Positions 40,667 through 50,948 are shown, counted from the stretch's first letter. The stretch: 64,000 nucleotides of DNA from Mycobacterium sp. 1164966.3 (GCF_001665395.1 NZ_LZSG01000001.1:286561-350560); one strand, 5' to 3'. Numbers and translations are program-made. Notes: generated by a model not told the origin, from the letters alone.

Positions 40667-41826
40667 TGACTCATCAGCCGAAGTCTCTCGACATGGCCGC
40701 AATCCTGGCTGACACCTCCAACCGGGTGGTGGTGTGCTGCGGCGCGGGCGGTGTCGGCAAGACAACCACCGCGGCCGCGATGGCGCTGCGGGCTGCCGAA
40801 TACGGCCGCACAGTGGTCGTTTTGACTATCGATCCCGCCAAGCGTTTGGCACAAGCTCTGGGAGTCAACGATCTTGGCAATACTCCGCAGCGAGTGCCCC
40901 TAGCGCCGGAGGTTCCAGGCCAGCTTTACGCGATGATGCTCGACATGCGCCGCACCTTCGACGAAATGGTGGTTCAGTACTCCGGACCTGAACGGGCACA
41001 AGCGATTCTGGACAACCAGTTCTATCAGACCGTCGCCACATCGCTTGCCGGCACGCAGGAGTACATGGCGATGGAGAAGCTGGGTCAGCTTCTGGCGCAG
41101 GACCGTTGGGACCTGGTGGTGGTGGATACCCCGCCGTCGCGCAACGCGCTGGACTTCCTGGACGCGCCAAAACGATTGGGCAGCTTCATGGATAGCCGTC
41201 TGTGGCGGCTGCTGCTGGCGCCTGGCCGGGGCATCGGTCGATTGGTCACTGGCGCAATGGGATTGGCCATGAAGGCGATGTCGACGATTCTGGGTTCACA
41301 GATGCTCGGCGACGCCGCGGCGTTCGTGCAATCACTTGATGCAACATTCGGCGGATTCCGCGAGAAGGCGGACCGCACGTACTCGTTGCTGAAACGGCGC
41401 GGTACCCAGTTTGTCGTCGTGTCCGCGGCCGAGCCCGACGCGTTGCGTGAGGCATCCTTCTTCGTCGACCGGCTATCCCAGGAAGGCATGCCGCTCGCCG
41501 GGCTCGTCCTGAACCGCACCCACCCGACATTGTGCTCACTGCCGGTCGAGCGGGCGATCGACGCGACCGAAACGCTGGAGTCAGAGCATGCCGACTCCAG
41601 CGACACCCCGCTGACGGCGGCTGTGCTGCGGATTCATGCCGACCGCGGGCAAACCGCCAAGCGGGAGATACGGCTGCTATCACGATTCACCGGCGCCAAT
41701 CCGCACGTGCCGGTGGTCGGAGTTCCGTCGCTGCCGTTCGACGTGTCTGACCTCGATGCGCTGCGCGCCCTCGCCGACCAGATCACTTCGGTGGGCGAGG
41801 ATGCGGGCCGCGCAGCGGCCCGCTGA
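40663..41826 (+). CDS. bagB: Get3/ArsA-like ATPase, subunit BagB
   Basis: 387 residues. Walker [12 protein letters not shown] (about residues 27-37), switch segment [14 protein letters not shown], and [16 protein letters not shown]. Partner of BagA. The last eleven codons ([11 protein letters not shown]) and the stop lie inside a 57-bp tandem repeat that continues past the gene, so the C-terminus sits in a variable region. Corresponds to Rv3680. Confidence 0.92.
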   Translation: MMTHQPKSLDMAAILADTSNRVVVCCGAGGVGKTTTAAAMALRAAEYGRTVVVLTIDPAKRLAQALGVNDLGNTPQRVPLAPEVPGQLYAMMLDMRRTFDEMVVQYSGPERAQAILDNQFYQTVATSLAGTQEYMAMEKLGQLLAQDRWDLVVVDTPPSRNALDFLDAPKRLGSFMDSRLWRLLLAPGRGIGRLVTGAMGLAMKAMSTILGSQMLGDAAAFVQSLDATFGGFREKADRTYSLLKRRGTQFVVVSAAEPDALREASFFVDRLSQEGMPLAGLVLNRTHPTLCSLPVERAIDATETLESEHADSSDTPLTAAVLRIHADRGQTAKREIRLLSRFTGANPHVPVVGVPSLPFDVSDLDALRALADQITSVGEDAGRAAAR

Positions 41827-41890
41827 GAAGCCGGCCGATCAGCAGAAGTCGGCGAGGATGCGGGCCGCGCAGCGGCCCGCTGAGAAGCCG
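41794..41890. repeat. 57-bp-period tandem repeat at the end of bagB (VNTR)
   Basis: Forty bases (GGCGAGGATGCGGGCCGCGC and following, ending AGAAGCCG) occur identically at 41794-41833 and 41851-41890, period 57 bp. The first copy contains the bagB stop codon. Unit size and location agree with the hypervariable locus called VNTR 4120 in M. tuberculosis, from memory. Confidence 0.85.
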
Positions 41891-42019
41891 ACTGAAATCG
41901 CCAGTTCTCTTAGCGCACAAACGAATTCGGATCCAGACCCGAGCGCTGTAACAGAAATGTAATGAGGAGTGCTCAAACCGAAGCCGTCTCAGGCCATCAC
42001 CGCGGATGCACCGACGAAA

Positions 42020-42370
42020 TCACCCCACGCTGCGGCTACGCCTCTTGTCGAAGAAGTCCGCCCACGACACGACCTCCGGGTGTTGCTTGAGCAAAGCCCT
42101 GCGCTGGCGCTCGGTCATGCCACCCCAGACGCCGAACTCGACCTTGTTGTCCAGCGCGTCTGCGCCGCATTCCTGCATCACCGGGCAGTGACGGCAGATC
42201 ACTGCGGCTTTGCGTTGAGCAGCCCCTCGCACGAACAATTCGTCGGGATCCGTTGTCCGACACAACGCCTTGGAAACCCAGGCAATTCGTTCTCCTGCGT
42301 CAACGGCGCGAAGCGTGGTGTTGACAGCAGACAAATTCGTCCTGCGCGCTCCTGGGCGTGTTGCTGACAC
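42020..42370 (-). CDS. whiB4: WhiB-family iron-sulfur redox regulator WhiB4
   Basis: 116 residues from GTG at 42370. The four cluster-binding cysteines are C37, C59, C62 and C68 (C-X21-C-X2-C-X5-C), followed by the GVWGGMT turn and the basic C-terminal DNA-binding segment (RQRRALLKQ, DKRRSRS). WhiB4 senses oxygen and oxidative stress through a [4Fe-4S] cluster and, when oxidised, represses antioxidant genes and condenses DNA. Divergent from ponA2. Corresponds to Rv3681c. Confidence 0.96.
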   Translation of the reverse strand: MSATRPGARRTNLSAVNTTLRAVDAGERIAWVSKALCRTTDPDELFVRGAAQRKAAVICRHCPVMQECGADALDNKVEFGVWGGMTERQRRALLKQHPEVVSWADFFDKRRSRSVG

Positions 42371-42732
42371 GGGCCGCTCCCTTCCTCCCAGCCGCCATTA
42401 GCGGCCGCCCTCCCCGGGTGCAGACTCTGCTGCGATCTACGCCACACTGTGCACCGCGGTGTTACCTACATCTCACCGTGTGTCTAAGTTAGGTGGTCAG
42501 GGGCCAATTGCGCAACAGTCTTATAACGGTTTTTTTGGGACGAGCGTGCCGTCTGAGCGACTACGGAGGCTTCCACTCCGGATGGTGTAGCCACTAGCTG
42601 CGGTTTGAACACCGTCACTTGCAAAATTTTCTGCCGACTTTTCTCTGACCCGCGGCACCGTTCGGGCCGGTATGCAGGGATTTGTAGGCATGAGGACATA
42701 GCGCTGTCGCCAGAGGTGGATACTGTGGACCC
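42371..42732. promoter_or_regulatory. 362-bp divergent promoter region between whiB4 and ponA2
   Basis: No supported gene. The stretch is more AT-rich than its surroundings (for example CTTATAACGGTTTTTTTGGG at 42519-42538). A 71-codon minus-strand frame (42484-42699) has no protein character. Promoters for both genes must lie here, but no box is convincing enough to place. Confidence 0.6.
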
Positions 42733-45165
42733 ATGTCCGATCGTCCCCCAGTTGCGCTGACGCTGTTGAAGCTCGCTGGGTGCTGCTTACTCGCCGGCGT
42801 TGTCGCCACCGCGCTGATGTTCCCGGTGGCGGGCGGTCTAGGGCTGATGTCCAATCGCGCCTCCGAGGTGGTGGCCAACGGCTCGGCGCAACTTCTCGAG
42901 GGGGCGGTGCCGGCCGTGTCGACGATGGTCGACGCCAAAGGCAACACCATCGCGTGGCTGTATTCGCAACGCCGGTTCGAAGTGCCCAGCGACAAGATCG
43001 CCAACACCATGAAGCTGGCGATCGTCTCAATTGAGGACAAGCGGTTCGCCGAACACAACGGCGTCGACTGGAAAGGCACCTTGACGGGGCTGGCCGGGTA
43101 CGCATCCGGCGACGTGGAAACTCGCGGTGGATCGACGATCGAGCAGCAGTACATAAAGAACTACCAGTTGTTGGTCACGGCCCAGACCGACGCGGAGAAG
43201 CGAGCAGCCGTCGAAACCACACCGGCGCGTAAGCTGCGCGAGATCCGGATGGCGCTCACGCTGGACAAAACCTTCACCAAGCCGGAGATCCTGACCAAGT
43301 ATCTGAACCTGGTGTCCTTCGGCAACAACTCATTCGGCGTGCAGGATGCGGCGCAGACGTACTTCGGTATCAACGCCTCCGAGCTGAACTGGCAGCAAGC
43401 GGCTTTGCTGGCCGGCATGGTGCAGTCCACCAGCACGCTCAACCCGTACGTCAACCCCGAAGGCGCCCTGGCGCGGCGGAACCTGGTCCTGGACACCATG
43501 ATCGAGAACTTGCCTGCGGAGGCGGATGCCCTGCGCGCCGCGAAGGCCCAGCCGCTGGGCGTTTTGCCGCAGCCCAAGGAGTTGCCGCGGGGTTGCATCG
43601 CGGCCGGCGACCGCGCGTTCTTCTGCGATTACGTCCAGGAGTATCTGTCTCGCGCCGGAATCAGCAAGGAGCAGCTGGCCAGGGGCGGTTACAAGATCAT
43701 GACCACGCTCAACCCCGATGTGCAGATCCCGGTCAAGGCGGCTATCGACAAATTCGCCAGCCCGACCTTGCCCGGCATTTCCAGCGTGATGAGCGTAATC
43801 AGGCCTGGCAAGGACACCCACCAGGTTCTCGCGATGGCCAGCAACCGCAAGTACGGCCTGGACATCGACGCCGGCGAAACCATGCGGCCGCAGCCGTTCT
43901 CGCTGGTAGGTGACGGTGCGGGGTCCGTATTCAAGATCTTCACCACTGCAGCGGCCCTGGACATGGGCATGGGCATCAATGCCACGCTCGAGGTGCCGGG
44001 CCGGTTCCAGGCCAAGGGCATGGGCAGCGGCGGGGCCAAGGGCTGTCCGAAGGACACCTGGTGCGTGATCAACGCCGGTAAATACGGCGGGTCGATGAAT
44101 GTGACGGACGCGCTGGCCACCTCGCCCAACACGGCGTTCGCCAAGCTGATTCAGCAGGTCGGAGTGTCGCGCACGGTAGACATGGCCATCAAGCTCGGCC
44201 TGCGGTCGTACGCCAATCCCGGCACCGCTCGCGACTACAACCCAGACAGTAACGAGAGCCTGGCGGACTTCGTGAAGCGGCAGAACATCGGTTCGTTCAC
44301 CCTCGGACCGATCGAGGTCAACGCGCTGGAGCTGTCGAACGTCGCGGCCACCCTGGCGTCGGGGGGTGTGTGGTGCCCACCCAACCCGATCGACAAGCTG
44401 ATAGACCGTAACGGCAATCAGGTCGCGGTGACGACCGAAACGTGCGAACAAGTCGTGCCCGAGGGGTTGGCAAACACGCTGGCCAACGCCATGAGCAAGG
44501 ACGCGACGGGCTCCGGCACGGCGGCGGGTTCAGCCGGTGCGGCAGGCTGGGACCTACCGATGTCTGGCAAGACCGGCACCACCGAAGCGCACCGGTCCTC
44601 CGGATTCGTGGGCTTCACCAGCCACTACGCGGCGGCGAACTACATCTACGACGACTCGACCTCGCCGACAGATCTGTGTTCGGGCCCGCTGCGCCACTGC
44701 GGCGAGGGTGACTTGTACGGAGGCAACGAGCCGGCCCGCACGTGGTTCACCGCCATGAAGCCGATTGCCACCATGTTCGGCGAGGTGAAGCTGCCGCCGA
44801 CCGATCCCCGCTACGTCGAGGGTTCACCGGGTTCACGGGTGCCCAGCGTCGCCGGTCTGACCGTCGAGCTGGCCCGGCAGCGCATCACGGAAGCGGGTTT
44901 CCAGGTGGCCCAGGAAACATCCTCCGTCAACAGCTCCGCAAAGGCAGGCGAGGTGGTCGGAACGTCGCCCAGCGGCCAGACCATCCCGGGATCGATCATC
45001 ACCATTCAAGTCAGCAACGGCATCCCGCCGCCACCGCCGCCACCGCCGGAGGGCGCGCCGGTACCGATCGGGTCGCAGGTGGTGGAGATTCCGGGATTGC
45101 CACCGATCACCATCCCGCTGTTGGCACCCCCGCCGCCGCCACCACCGGGACAGCCGCCGCCATAA
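42733..45165 (+). CDS. ponA2: Bifunctional penicillin-binding protein PonA2 (class A PBP)
   Basis: 810 residues. An N-terminal membrane anchor (residues 10-35) is followed by a GT51 glycosyltransferase domain (VSIEDKRFAEHNGVDW with the catalytic Glu, RGGSTIEQQ) and a transpeptidase domain (SxxK in GSVFKIF, Ser near 398; SPN near 461; KTGTTEAH). A PASTA domain follows (VPSVAGLTVELARQRITEAG, near 700), then a Pro-rich tail. It polymerises and cross-links peptidoglycan outside the membrane and interacts with resuscitation hydrolases. Length equals Rv3682 from memory. Confidence 0.97.
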   Translation: MSDRPPVALTLLKLAGCCLLAGVVATALMFPVAGGLGLMSNRASEVVANGSAQLLEGAVPAVSTMVDAKGNTIAWLYSQRRFEVPSDKIANTMKLAIVSIEDKRFAEHNGVDWKGTLTGLAGYASGDVETRGGSTIEQQYIKNYQLLVTAQTDAEKRAAVETTPARKLREIRMALTLDKTFTKPEILTKYLNLVSFGNNSFGVQDAAQTYFGINASELNWQQAALLAGMVQSTSTLNPYVNPEGALARRNLVLDTMIENLPAEADALRAAKAQPLGVLPQPKELPRGCIAAGDRAFFCDYVQEYLSRAGISKEQLARGGYKIMTTLNPDVQIPVKAAIDKFASPTLPGISSVMSVIRPGKDTHQVLAMASNRKYGLDIDAGETMRPQPFSLVGDGAGSVFKIFTTAAALDMGMGINATLEVPGRFQAKGMGSGGAKGCPKDTWCVINAGKYGGSMNVTDALATSPNTAFAKLIQQVGVSRTVDMAIKLGLRSYANPGTARDYNPDSNESLADFVKRQNIGSFTLGPIEVNALELSNVAATLASGGVWCPPNPIDKLIDRNGNQVAVTTETCEQVVPEGLANTLANAMSKDATGSGTAAGSAGAAGWDLPMSGKTGTTEAHRSSGFVGFTSHYAAANYIYDDSTSPTDLCSGPLRHCGEGDLYGGNEPARTWFTAMKPIATMFGEVKLPPTDPRYVEGSPGSRVPSVAGLTVELARQRITEAGFQVAQETSSVNSSAKAGEVVGTSPSGQTIPGSIITIQVSNGIPPPPPPPPEGAPVPIGSQVVEIPGLPPITIPLLAPPPPPPPGQPPP

Positions 45166-45248
45166 CAATGGGCTCTTTCGAGGGTCGTTCGAGGGCCTGT
45201 GTCGTGGGACATGCGTATGTAGTCGGCGACCGGCAGTAGGCTGCCTGC

Positions 45249-46205
45249 ATGGCTGTTTTGCCCGTGCTGTTACGGACCGGTGCCGTCGCGCTCGGCTCGA
45301 CCGTCGCCGGAATTGGATATGCCGCGATTGTCGAGCGCAACGCGTTCGTCCTGCGTGAGTTGACCATGCCCGTGCTGTCGCCAGGCTCCACCCCGCTGCG
45401 GGTGCTGCATATCAGCGATCTGCACATGCTGCCCAATCAGCGCCGCAAACAGGCCTGGCTGCGCGAGCTGGCCGCGTGGGAGCCCGATCTGGTGGTCAAC
45501 ACCGGGGACAACCTGGCCCACCCCAAGGCCGTGCCCGCCGTCGTCCAGACGCTGGGCGACCTGCTGTCCCGGCCGGGCGTGTTCGTATTCGGCAGCAACG
45601 ACTACTTCGGCCCGCGGCTAAAGAACCCGATGAACTACCTGACCAACCCCGGTCACCGCGTCCGCGGTGAGCCGCTGCCCTGGCAGGACTTGCGGGCGGC
45701 GTTCACCGAACGCGGCTGGCTCGATCTGACGCACACCCGTCGCGAGTTCGAGGTGGCCGGACTGCACATCGCCGCCGCGGGCGTGGACGACCCGCATATC
45801 GAGCGGGACCGATACGACACCATTGCAGGCCCCGCGAGCCCGGCCGCGAACCTGCGGCTGGGGCTGACGCACTCGCCTGAGCCGCGAGTGCTGGACCGCT
45901 TCGCCGCCGACGGCTACCAGCTGGTGATGGCCGGCCACACCCACGGCGGTCAGCTGTGCCTGCCCTTCTACGGCGCCCTGGTAACCAACTGTGGCCTGGA
46001 CCGGTCGCGGGCCAAGGGGCCGTCGCGTTGGGGTGAGAACATGCTGTTGCATGTCTCGGCGGGAGTGGGAACATCTCCGTTCGCGCCGGTGCGATTCTGC
46101 TGCCGCCCGGAGGCAACCTTGCTGACCTTGATCGCCGCCCCGATGGGTGACCGGGATTCCAATAGCAACCTGAGCCGTTCGCAGCCAACAGCATCGGTGC
46201 GTTGA
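45249..46205 (+). CDS. Calcineurin-like metallophosphoesterase, YkuE type
   Basis: 318 residues. An N-terminal membrane segment ([17 protein letters not shown]) precedes the metallophosphoesterase motifs: ISDLHM (D-X-H), NTGDNLAH (GDxx), GSNDYFG (the GNH position reads SND), LTHSPEP and [11 protein letters not shown]. The Asn-Asp variant keeps the required Asn/His pattern of YkuE-like enzymes. It may act on lipid A-like or UDP-linked substrates at the membrane; unknown. Its stop overlaps the next start (TTGA). Corresponds to Rv3683. Confidence 0.9.
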   Translation: MAVLPVLLRTGAVALGSTVAGIGYAAIVERNAFVLRELTMPVLSPGSTPLRVLHISDLHMLPNQRRKQAWLRELAAWEPDLVVNTGDNLAHPKAVPAVVQTLGDLLSRPGVFVFGSNDYFGPRLKNPMNYLTNPGHRVRGEPLPWQDLRAAFTERGWLDLTHTRREFEVAGLHIAAAGVDDPHIERDRYDTIAGPASPAANLRLGLTHSPEPRVLDRFAADGYQLVMAGHTHGGQLCLPFYGALVTNCGLDRSRAKGPSRWGENMLLHVSAGVGTSPFAPVRFCCRPEATLLTLIAAPMGDRDSNSNLSRSQPTASVR

Positions 46206-47308
46206 CCGATCCGACCCAAATCGCGGTCCGCAGCCTGCCGCGGGCATGGACCGAAAACGCCATCCGGCTGATCGAGGCCGACGCCCGTCGCAGCGCCGAC
46301 ACGCACCTGCTGCGCTACCCGCTGCCGTCGGCCTGGTCCACCGAGGTGGACGTCGCGCTCTACCTCAAAGATGAGACGACGCACATCACCGGCAGCCTCA
46401 AGCACCGCCTTGCGCGTTCCCTGTTTCTCTACGCGCTGTGCAACGGGTGGATTGGCGAGGGCACCACAGTGGTCGAGGCGTCCTCTGGTTCCACGGCCGT
46501 GTCCGAGGCCTACTTCGCCGCGCTGTTGGGCCTGCCATTCATTGCCGTGGTGCCCGCCGCTACCAGCGCCGCCAAGGTAGCGCTCATCGAATCACACGGT
46601 GGCCGTTGTCATTTCGTGCAGAATTCCAGCAAGGTCTACTCCGAGGCGGTCCGCGTCGCCCAAGACACCGGCGGCCATTACCTGGACCAATTCACCAACG
46701 CCGAGCGCGCGACCGACTGGCGCGGCAACAACAACATCGCTGAGTCGATCTACGCCCAAATGTGCGACGAGACGCATCAGATACCGGAATGGATTGTGGT
46801 GGGCGCGGGCACCGGCGGCACCAGCGCGACGATCGGCCGCTACATCCGCTACAAGCGTTATCCCACCCGGCTGTGCGTCGTGGACCCCGAGAACTCCGCG
46901 TTCTTCCCCGCCTACACCCAAGGTCGGTACGACATCGTCATGCCGACCTCATCGCGGATCGAGGGTATCGGCCGACCGCGGGTTGAGCCTTCGTTCCTGC
47001 CTGGCGTGGTCGACCGGATGGTCGCGGTGCCCGACGAAGCGTCGATCGCGGCCGCTCGCCACGTCAGCGCGGTCCTGGGCCGTCGCGTGGGACCCTCGAC
47101 TGGCACCAATATGTGGGGAGCTTTCGGCCTGCTTGCCGGGATGGTCACCGAAGGACGCAGTGGGTCGGTGGTCACTCTGCTCGCCGACAGCGGCGACCGC
47201 TACGCCGACACCTATTTCAGCGACGAGTGGGTCGCCGCCCAGGGACTAGACCCCGGCGCGCATGCCGAGACGTTGGTCGTGTTCGAACGCTCATGCCGCT
47301 GGGGATAG
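46202..47308 (+). CDS. cds1: PLP-dependent cysteine synthase-like lyase (Cds1-like)
   Basis: 368 residues from TTG at 46202, overlapping the previous stop. Fold type II PLP enzyme: the Schiff-base Lys is in [11 protein letters not shown] (near residue 67), the substrate loop is [12 protein letters not shown], and the phosphate-binding loop [14 protein letters not shown]. It resembles cysteine synthase/cystathionine beta-synthase but with a distinct C-terminus. From memory, the M. tuberculosis orthologue Rv3684 is the cysteine desulfhydrase Cds1, which releases H2S from cysteine. Confidence 0.88.
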   Translation: MTDPTQIAVRSLPRAWTENAIRLIEADARRSADTHLLRYPLPSAWSTEVDVALYLKDETTHITGSLKHRLARSLFLYALCNGWIGEGTTVVEASSGSTAVSEAYFAALLGLPFIAVVPAATSAAKVALIESHGGRCHFVQNSSKVYSEAVRVAQDTGGHYLDQFTNAERATDWRGNNNIAESIYAQMCDETHQIPEWIVVGAGTGGTSATIGRYIRYKRYPTRLCVVDPENSAFFPAYTQGRYDIVMPTSSRIEGIGRPRVEPSFLPGVVDRMVAVPDEASIAAARHVSAVLGRRVGPSTGTNMWGAFGLLAGMVTEGRSGSVVTLLADSGDRYADTYFSDEWVAAQGLDPGAHAETLVVFERSCRWG

Positions 47309-47359
47309 TGCGCGTTTGGCCGGGTGGGTGGGGCCGCGATAGGCTGTCGTGGCTTTAAT

Positions 47360-47433
<74 letters not shown>

Positions 47434-47497
47434 CTCGCGTCATCGCCATTAGAGGGCTGGGCACGCCCGGCGAACGACCAAATCCCTTGCCGCGGCG

Positions 47498-47653
47498 TTA
47501 GAACCAGACTCTTCGCCCCGCCACGGGCCGCCCGACGGCACCGAGAATCCACAGAATCACGCCGACGAGCACCAGGATGCCGCCGATGGTGTACAGAATG
47601 CTCAGGCCGGTGAAATAGCCGACCACCAAAAGAATGATGCCGAGAATAATCAC
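47498..47653 (-). CDS. Small hydrophobic protein, DUF6131-like
   Basis: 51 residues from GTG at 47653, with AGGAGGG eight bases upstream. Almost entirely two hydrophobic helices (IILGIILLVVGYFTGLSIL and IGGILVLVGVILWILGAVG) ending in the basic GRPVAGRRVWF. Such small membrane proteins are frequent in mycobacteria and are often stress induced; the function is unknown. A GGGTAT box at 47700-47705 on the minus strand with GATT 16 bp upstream is a weak SigF-like promoter. Too short for standard gene calling. Confidence 0.85.
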   Translation of the reverse strand: MIILGIILLVVGYFTGLSILYTIGGILVLVGVILWILGAVGRPVAGRRVWF

Positions 47654-47992
47654 GTCGCGACCCTCCTGCTGAAAGCTCTAATTTGCTGGTTCGGCTGGTA
47701 TACCCGGCTTCTCAGCTCTCCAATCGTGCTGCCGCAGCGCCCTCCGCCGTGGATTCGGACCCTTGGGCCACTACGGGCCTAGCTGTCACGTCATCCTGTG
47801 CAGCTGAAACCCGGGCGATTTGCCCGCGTGGCAAGTCCCCCGCTGCGGTTTGCCGCGGGGGCCAACAAAAGGGTCGCGACACGATCTCAGATGCATACCT
47901 TTTGCCGGATCACTGGTCACAACAGCCCCGTGGATCTCTATCGTCACATGTGTAACTGCGGGCGTCAATCCGGCGTCTTGTCCTCGAAAGGT
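47654..47992. promoter_or_regulatory. 339-bp divergent intergenic region (DUF6131 / DUF4185 genes)
   Basis: It contains the possible SigF-like promoter of the small membrane gene (GGGTAT at 47700-47705, minus strand) and a GC-rich hairpin at 47837-47861 (CCCCCGC/GCGGGGG arms) without a U-run. An open frame upstream of the DUF4185 start runs through it but has no protein character. No RNA gene recognised. Confidence 0.55.
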
Positions 47993-49519
47993 GTGACATT
48001 GTCGGCGTTTCCGCGACTCGTGTCCGTATCGATGGCGTCGGCGGTCGCCATCGGACTCATTGTCGGGATAGGCGCTGCCCCGCCCGCGTCCGCCACGCCG
48101 TGCGAGGCGCCGGAGGCCAACATCGAGCCTCCCGCCACCGCCGCGCCGGTACCTGCACCCGCACCAGTTGTCCGGCCGCCGACCGGACGCCGGCCGAGCA
48201 ACACGAACGACCATGCGCCGCTTCCCAAACTCGGCCCGCTGATCTCGTCTCTGCTCAGACCGGGCACCACTAGGTACTCCGCCCCGAAGGAGAACCAATC
48301 GCAGGTGGTCCCACGAGCGGAGGGGACACAGCCCGGTCCCAATCCACCCCAACCGGGCGCCCAACCGCCACCCAACGCCACTCAGCTGCGTCCGAATGCA
48401 GCGCCGCAGCCCGCCCCTCAGCCCGCTCCACAACCTGCACCCCAGCCGGCGCCCGAGGCCGGACCACCGCCCTCCATCGCCGGCGCCCCGACGTCGCTGG
48501 TGGACTGGGTGACCGGGGTCAACGGCCCGAACAAGACACTCGAACGTTTCGGCATCTCGGGAACGGACCTCGGGATCGCTTGGGACAACGGCGATCCCGC
48601 GAACCGTCAGGTGCTGATGGCGTTCGGCGACACGTTCGGCTACTGCCGTGTCCATGGCCAGCAATGGCGCTACAACACACTGTTCCGCAGTTCAGATCAC
48701 GATCTCTCGCACGGGATCCACGTGGCGCAGGGCTCCGCTACCGACAGGTATGCCGGCTCGCCGTCGTATCCGTCGGGGCTGTCCAGGCAGATCATCAATA
48801 CCATGAAGAGGGCGCCGCACGAGACCGGAATCATTCCGACCGCTGGAATATCCATCGGCAGAACGCAACTCGTGAACTTCATGTCCATCAGGGAGTGGGT
48901 GCGCGACGGAGACTGGCGGACGAACTTCTCGGCCATCGCGATGTCCCGCGACAACGGCCAGACCTGGGGGGTCTACCCGGGCACCATCCGCCCGGCCGAT
49001 CCGGAAGGCGTGCCGGGAGCCAAATTCGTTCCGGGCAACGAGAATTTCCAGATGGGCGCGTTCATGAAGGGTACCGACGGTTACCTCTACTCGTTCGGAA
49101 CCCCGTCCGGGCGTGGCGGTGCGGCGCATCTCGCACGGGTGCAACCGCAGTTCGTACCGGATCTCAGTAAGTACCAATACTGGAACGGTGACGGAGAAGG
49201 CCACTGGGTCGCGGCCGACCCGGGCGCGGCAACGCCGGTCATTCCGGGCCCGGTCGCGGAAATGTCAGGACAATACAACAGCTATCTCAAGCAGTACCTG
49301 GTGCTGTACACCAACGGCGCCAACGACGTGGTGGCAAGAACTGCCCCGGCTCCGCAAGGCCCTTGGAGCCCAGAGCAATTGCTCGTGTCGTCGTTCCAGA
49401 TGCCCGGTGGCATCTACGCTCCGATGATCCACCCCTGGTCGTCCGGAAAAGACCTGTACTTCAACCTATCGCTGTGGTCGGCATACGACGTCATGCTCAT
49501 GCACACCGTGCTCCCCTAG
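47993..49519 (+). CDS. Secreted DUF4185 protein, candidate endo-D-arabinofuranosidase (GH183)
   Basis: 508 residues from GTG at 47993. The signal peptide (VSVSMASAVAIGLIVGIG ... ASA) is followed by a 120-residue Pro/Ala linker including APQP repeats (near residues 135-155). The DUF4185 beta-propeller-like domain spans about residues 170-508 (GTDLGIAWDNG, LMAFGDTFGYC, SRDNGQTWG). From memory, this domain was recently assigned to family GH183, enzymes that cut the D-arabinan of arabinogalactan and lipoarabinomannan. A wall-remodelling role is inferred. Not present at this position in M. tuberculosis as I recall it. Confidence 0.85.
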   Translation: MTLSAFPRLVSVSMASAVAIGLIVGIGAAPPASATPCEAPEANIEPPATAAPVPAPAPVVRPPTGRRPSNTNDHAPLPKLGPLISSLLRPGTTRYSAPKENQSQVVPRAEGTQPGPNPPQPGAQPPPNATQLRPNAAPQPAPQPAPQPAPQPAPEAGPPPSIAGAPTSLVDWVTGVNGPNKTLERFGISGTDLGIAWDNGDPANRQVLMAFGDTFGYCRVHGQQWRYNTLFRSSDHDLSHGIHVAQGSATDRYAGSPSYPSGLSRQIINTMKRAPHETGIIPTAGISIGRTQLVNFMSIREWVRDGDWRTNFSAIAMSRDNGQTWGVYPGTIRPADPEGVPGAKFVPGNENFQMGAFMKGTDGYLYSFGTPSGRGGAAHLARVQPQFVPDLSKYQYWNGDGEGHWVAADPGAATPVIPGPVAEMSGQYNSYLKQYLVLYTNGANDVVARTAPAPQGPWSPEQLLVSSFQMPGGIYAPMIHPWSSGKDLYFNLSLWSAYDVMLMHTVLP

Positions 49520-49531
49520 CCGGCCCCTGCG

Positions 49532-49589
49532 CGAGCAGACGCAAAATCCCCCATTTCGGCGTCGAAACGGGTGATTTTGCGTCTGCTCG
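49532..49589. terminator. Palindromic element, copy 2: bidirectional terminator candidate
   Basis: Perfect 17-base arms CGAGCAGACGCAAAATC (49532-49548) and its complement (49573-49589), with an inner stem CCCATTTCG/CGAAACGGG having one mismatch. Between the 3' ends of the converging DUF4185 and cyp137 genes, touching the cyp137 stop. Related to the element at 9406-9450. Confidence 0.8.
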
Positions 49590-50948
49590 TCATGCTGGCC
49601 GGTAGCGCACTCTGGCGCCGCGGCGGGGAGCAAGCATGATGGACCGTCGCACGATCTTTTCCGGACTCGGGTCGACAGCGGTGAACTCGCCCTCGCGCAG
49701 CAGCACATGCAGCACGGTGATCAATTCGCGCATCGAGAAGCTTGCTCCCAGACAACGTTTCACGCCGCCACCGAACGGGACCCAGGCGTAGGTCTGCGGT
49801 CGGATACCGAGGAACCGCTCAGGGCGAAACTCGTTCGGATACTCATAAACACCCGGGTTCCGATTGATTGCGATGATATGCACCACGATTCGCGTGCCGG
49901 CAGCTACACGGTAGCCACCGATGGGTAACGGCTTCGCGGCCACCCGTGCGGTCAACGGAGCCGGCGGACGCACCCGTAACGCCTCGTGGATTACGGCGGT
50001 GGTGAAATCCTCTCCGCCGCTGGCGGCTTCGGCCTGGACGCGTTGCAGCGCCTCGGGATGATGCAGCAGCAGGTCCATGACCCACGCCAATGTGGTGGCC
50101 GTCGTCTCATGGCCCGCGAGCATCAAGGTGATCAGATCATCTCGAATCTCATCGTCGGACAACCCTTTACCGTCTTCTCCGCGTGCGCCCATGAGCAAAG
50201 CCAAGACGTCGAGTTGCTCCCCCAACGCCGGGTCGTTTCGTCGTTGCGCGATAAGCGGCATGACGACGTCGTCGATCTCCCGATTGGCTTTGGCACGCTG
50301 CGGCCATACCCGCAGGGTGCCGAAGTGGCGCAGCGCGTAGCGGACCGTCAACTGCTCTGAGACACCGAGATTCAGGAGCCGCTCGAAGGGCCGGCCCAGT
50401 CGCCGCACCTCGGCGGGATCGTCGACGCCGAAAATGACCCTGACGATCACGTCCAACATCAATGACCGCGCCGCTTCCAGCATCTCGAACGGACGGTCAA
50501 CCGGCCAGCTGCGCATCGCGACGCGCGTGGACTCCTCCATGATCGGCACATAACCGGTCAGCGCGGCTCCATGCAAAGGCGGTGTCAGAAGTTTGCGCCG
50601 TCGCAGATGTTCCGGTTCCTCCTGCACGAACATCGATCCCGACCCGTAGATCGCGGCCGCGGGCCCCACACCCTCGCCGCCGAGCAGCACGTCGGGCGGG
50701 GCGGTGAAGACCTCCTTCGCCAACGCCGGATCGGAAACGATCGCAACGTCACCCAGACTGAGGATGGGCATCGTCATGATCGGGCCGTACCGACGGATCA
50801 GCCGCAGCATCCGGCGCTCCCCGCCCACCAGGTAGGCAACCGCATACGCTGCCGCGAAGACCGCATGTAACCTGCGCGGCGCAGGCAAACCCGGCGGACG
50901 GGGCAAGGCATCCGGTGCGTTCGACGAGCGAAGTGCGGATGATGCCAC
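49590..50948 (-). CDS. cyp137: Cytochrome P450 (CYP137-like)
   Basis: 452 residues from GTG at 50948; GTG at 50969 adds seven residues, and neither has a clear ribosome site. P450 signatures: I-helix AGHETTATT, ExxR as EALR, and the haem-binding loop FGGGVKRCLGASF with the proximal Cys near residue 393. The N-terminus starts with the Pro-rich hinge LPRPPGLPAPRRL after a short leader, with no strong membrane anchor. Substrate unknown; redox partners not nearby. Corresponds to Rv3685c. Confidence 0.93.
   Translation of the reverse strand: MASSALRSSNAPDALPRPPGLPAPRRLHAVFAAAYAVAYLVGGERRMLRLIRRYGPIMTMPILSLGDVAIVSDPALAKEVFTAPPDVLLGGEGVGPAAAIYGSGSMFVQEEPEHLRRRKLLTPPLHGAALTGYVPIMEESTRVAMRSWPVDRPFEMLEAARSLMLDVIVRVIFGVDDPAEVRRLGRPFERLLNLGVSEQLTVRYALRHFGTLRVWPQRAKANREIDDVVMPLIAQRRNDPALGEQLDVLALLMGARGEDGKGLSDDEIRDDLITLMLAGHETTATTLAWVMDLLLHHPEALQRVQAEAASGGEDFTTAVIHEALRVRPPAPLTARVAAKPLPIGGYRVAAGTRIVVHIIAINRNPGVYEYPNEFRPERFLGIRPQTYAWVPFGGGVKRCLGASFSMRELITVLHVLLREGEFTAVDPSPEKIVRRSIMLAPRRGARVRYRPA

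Noticed and set aside
42484..42699. A 71-codon frame in the whiB4-ponA2 gap
   Set aside because: No ribosome site, no hydrophobic or domain pattern, and it occupies a region that must hold two promoters.
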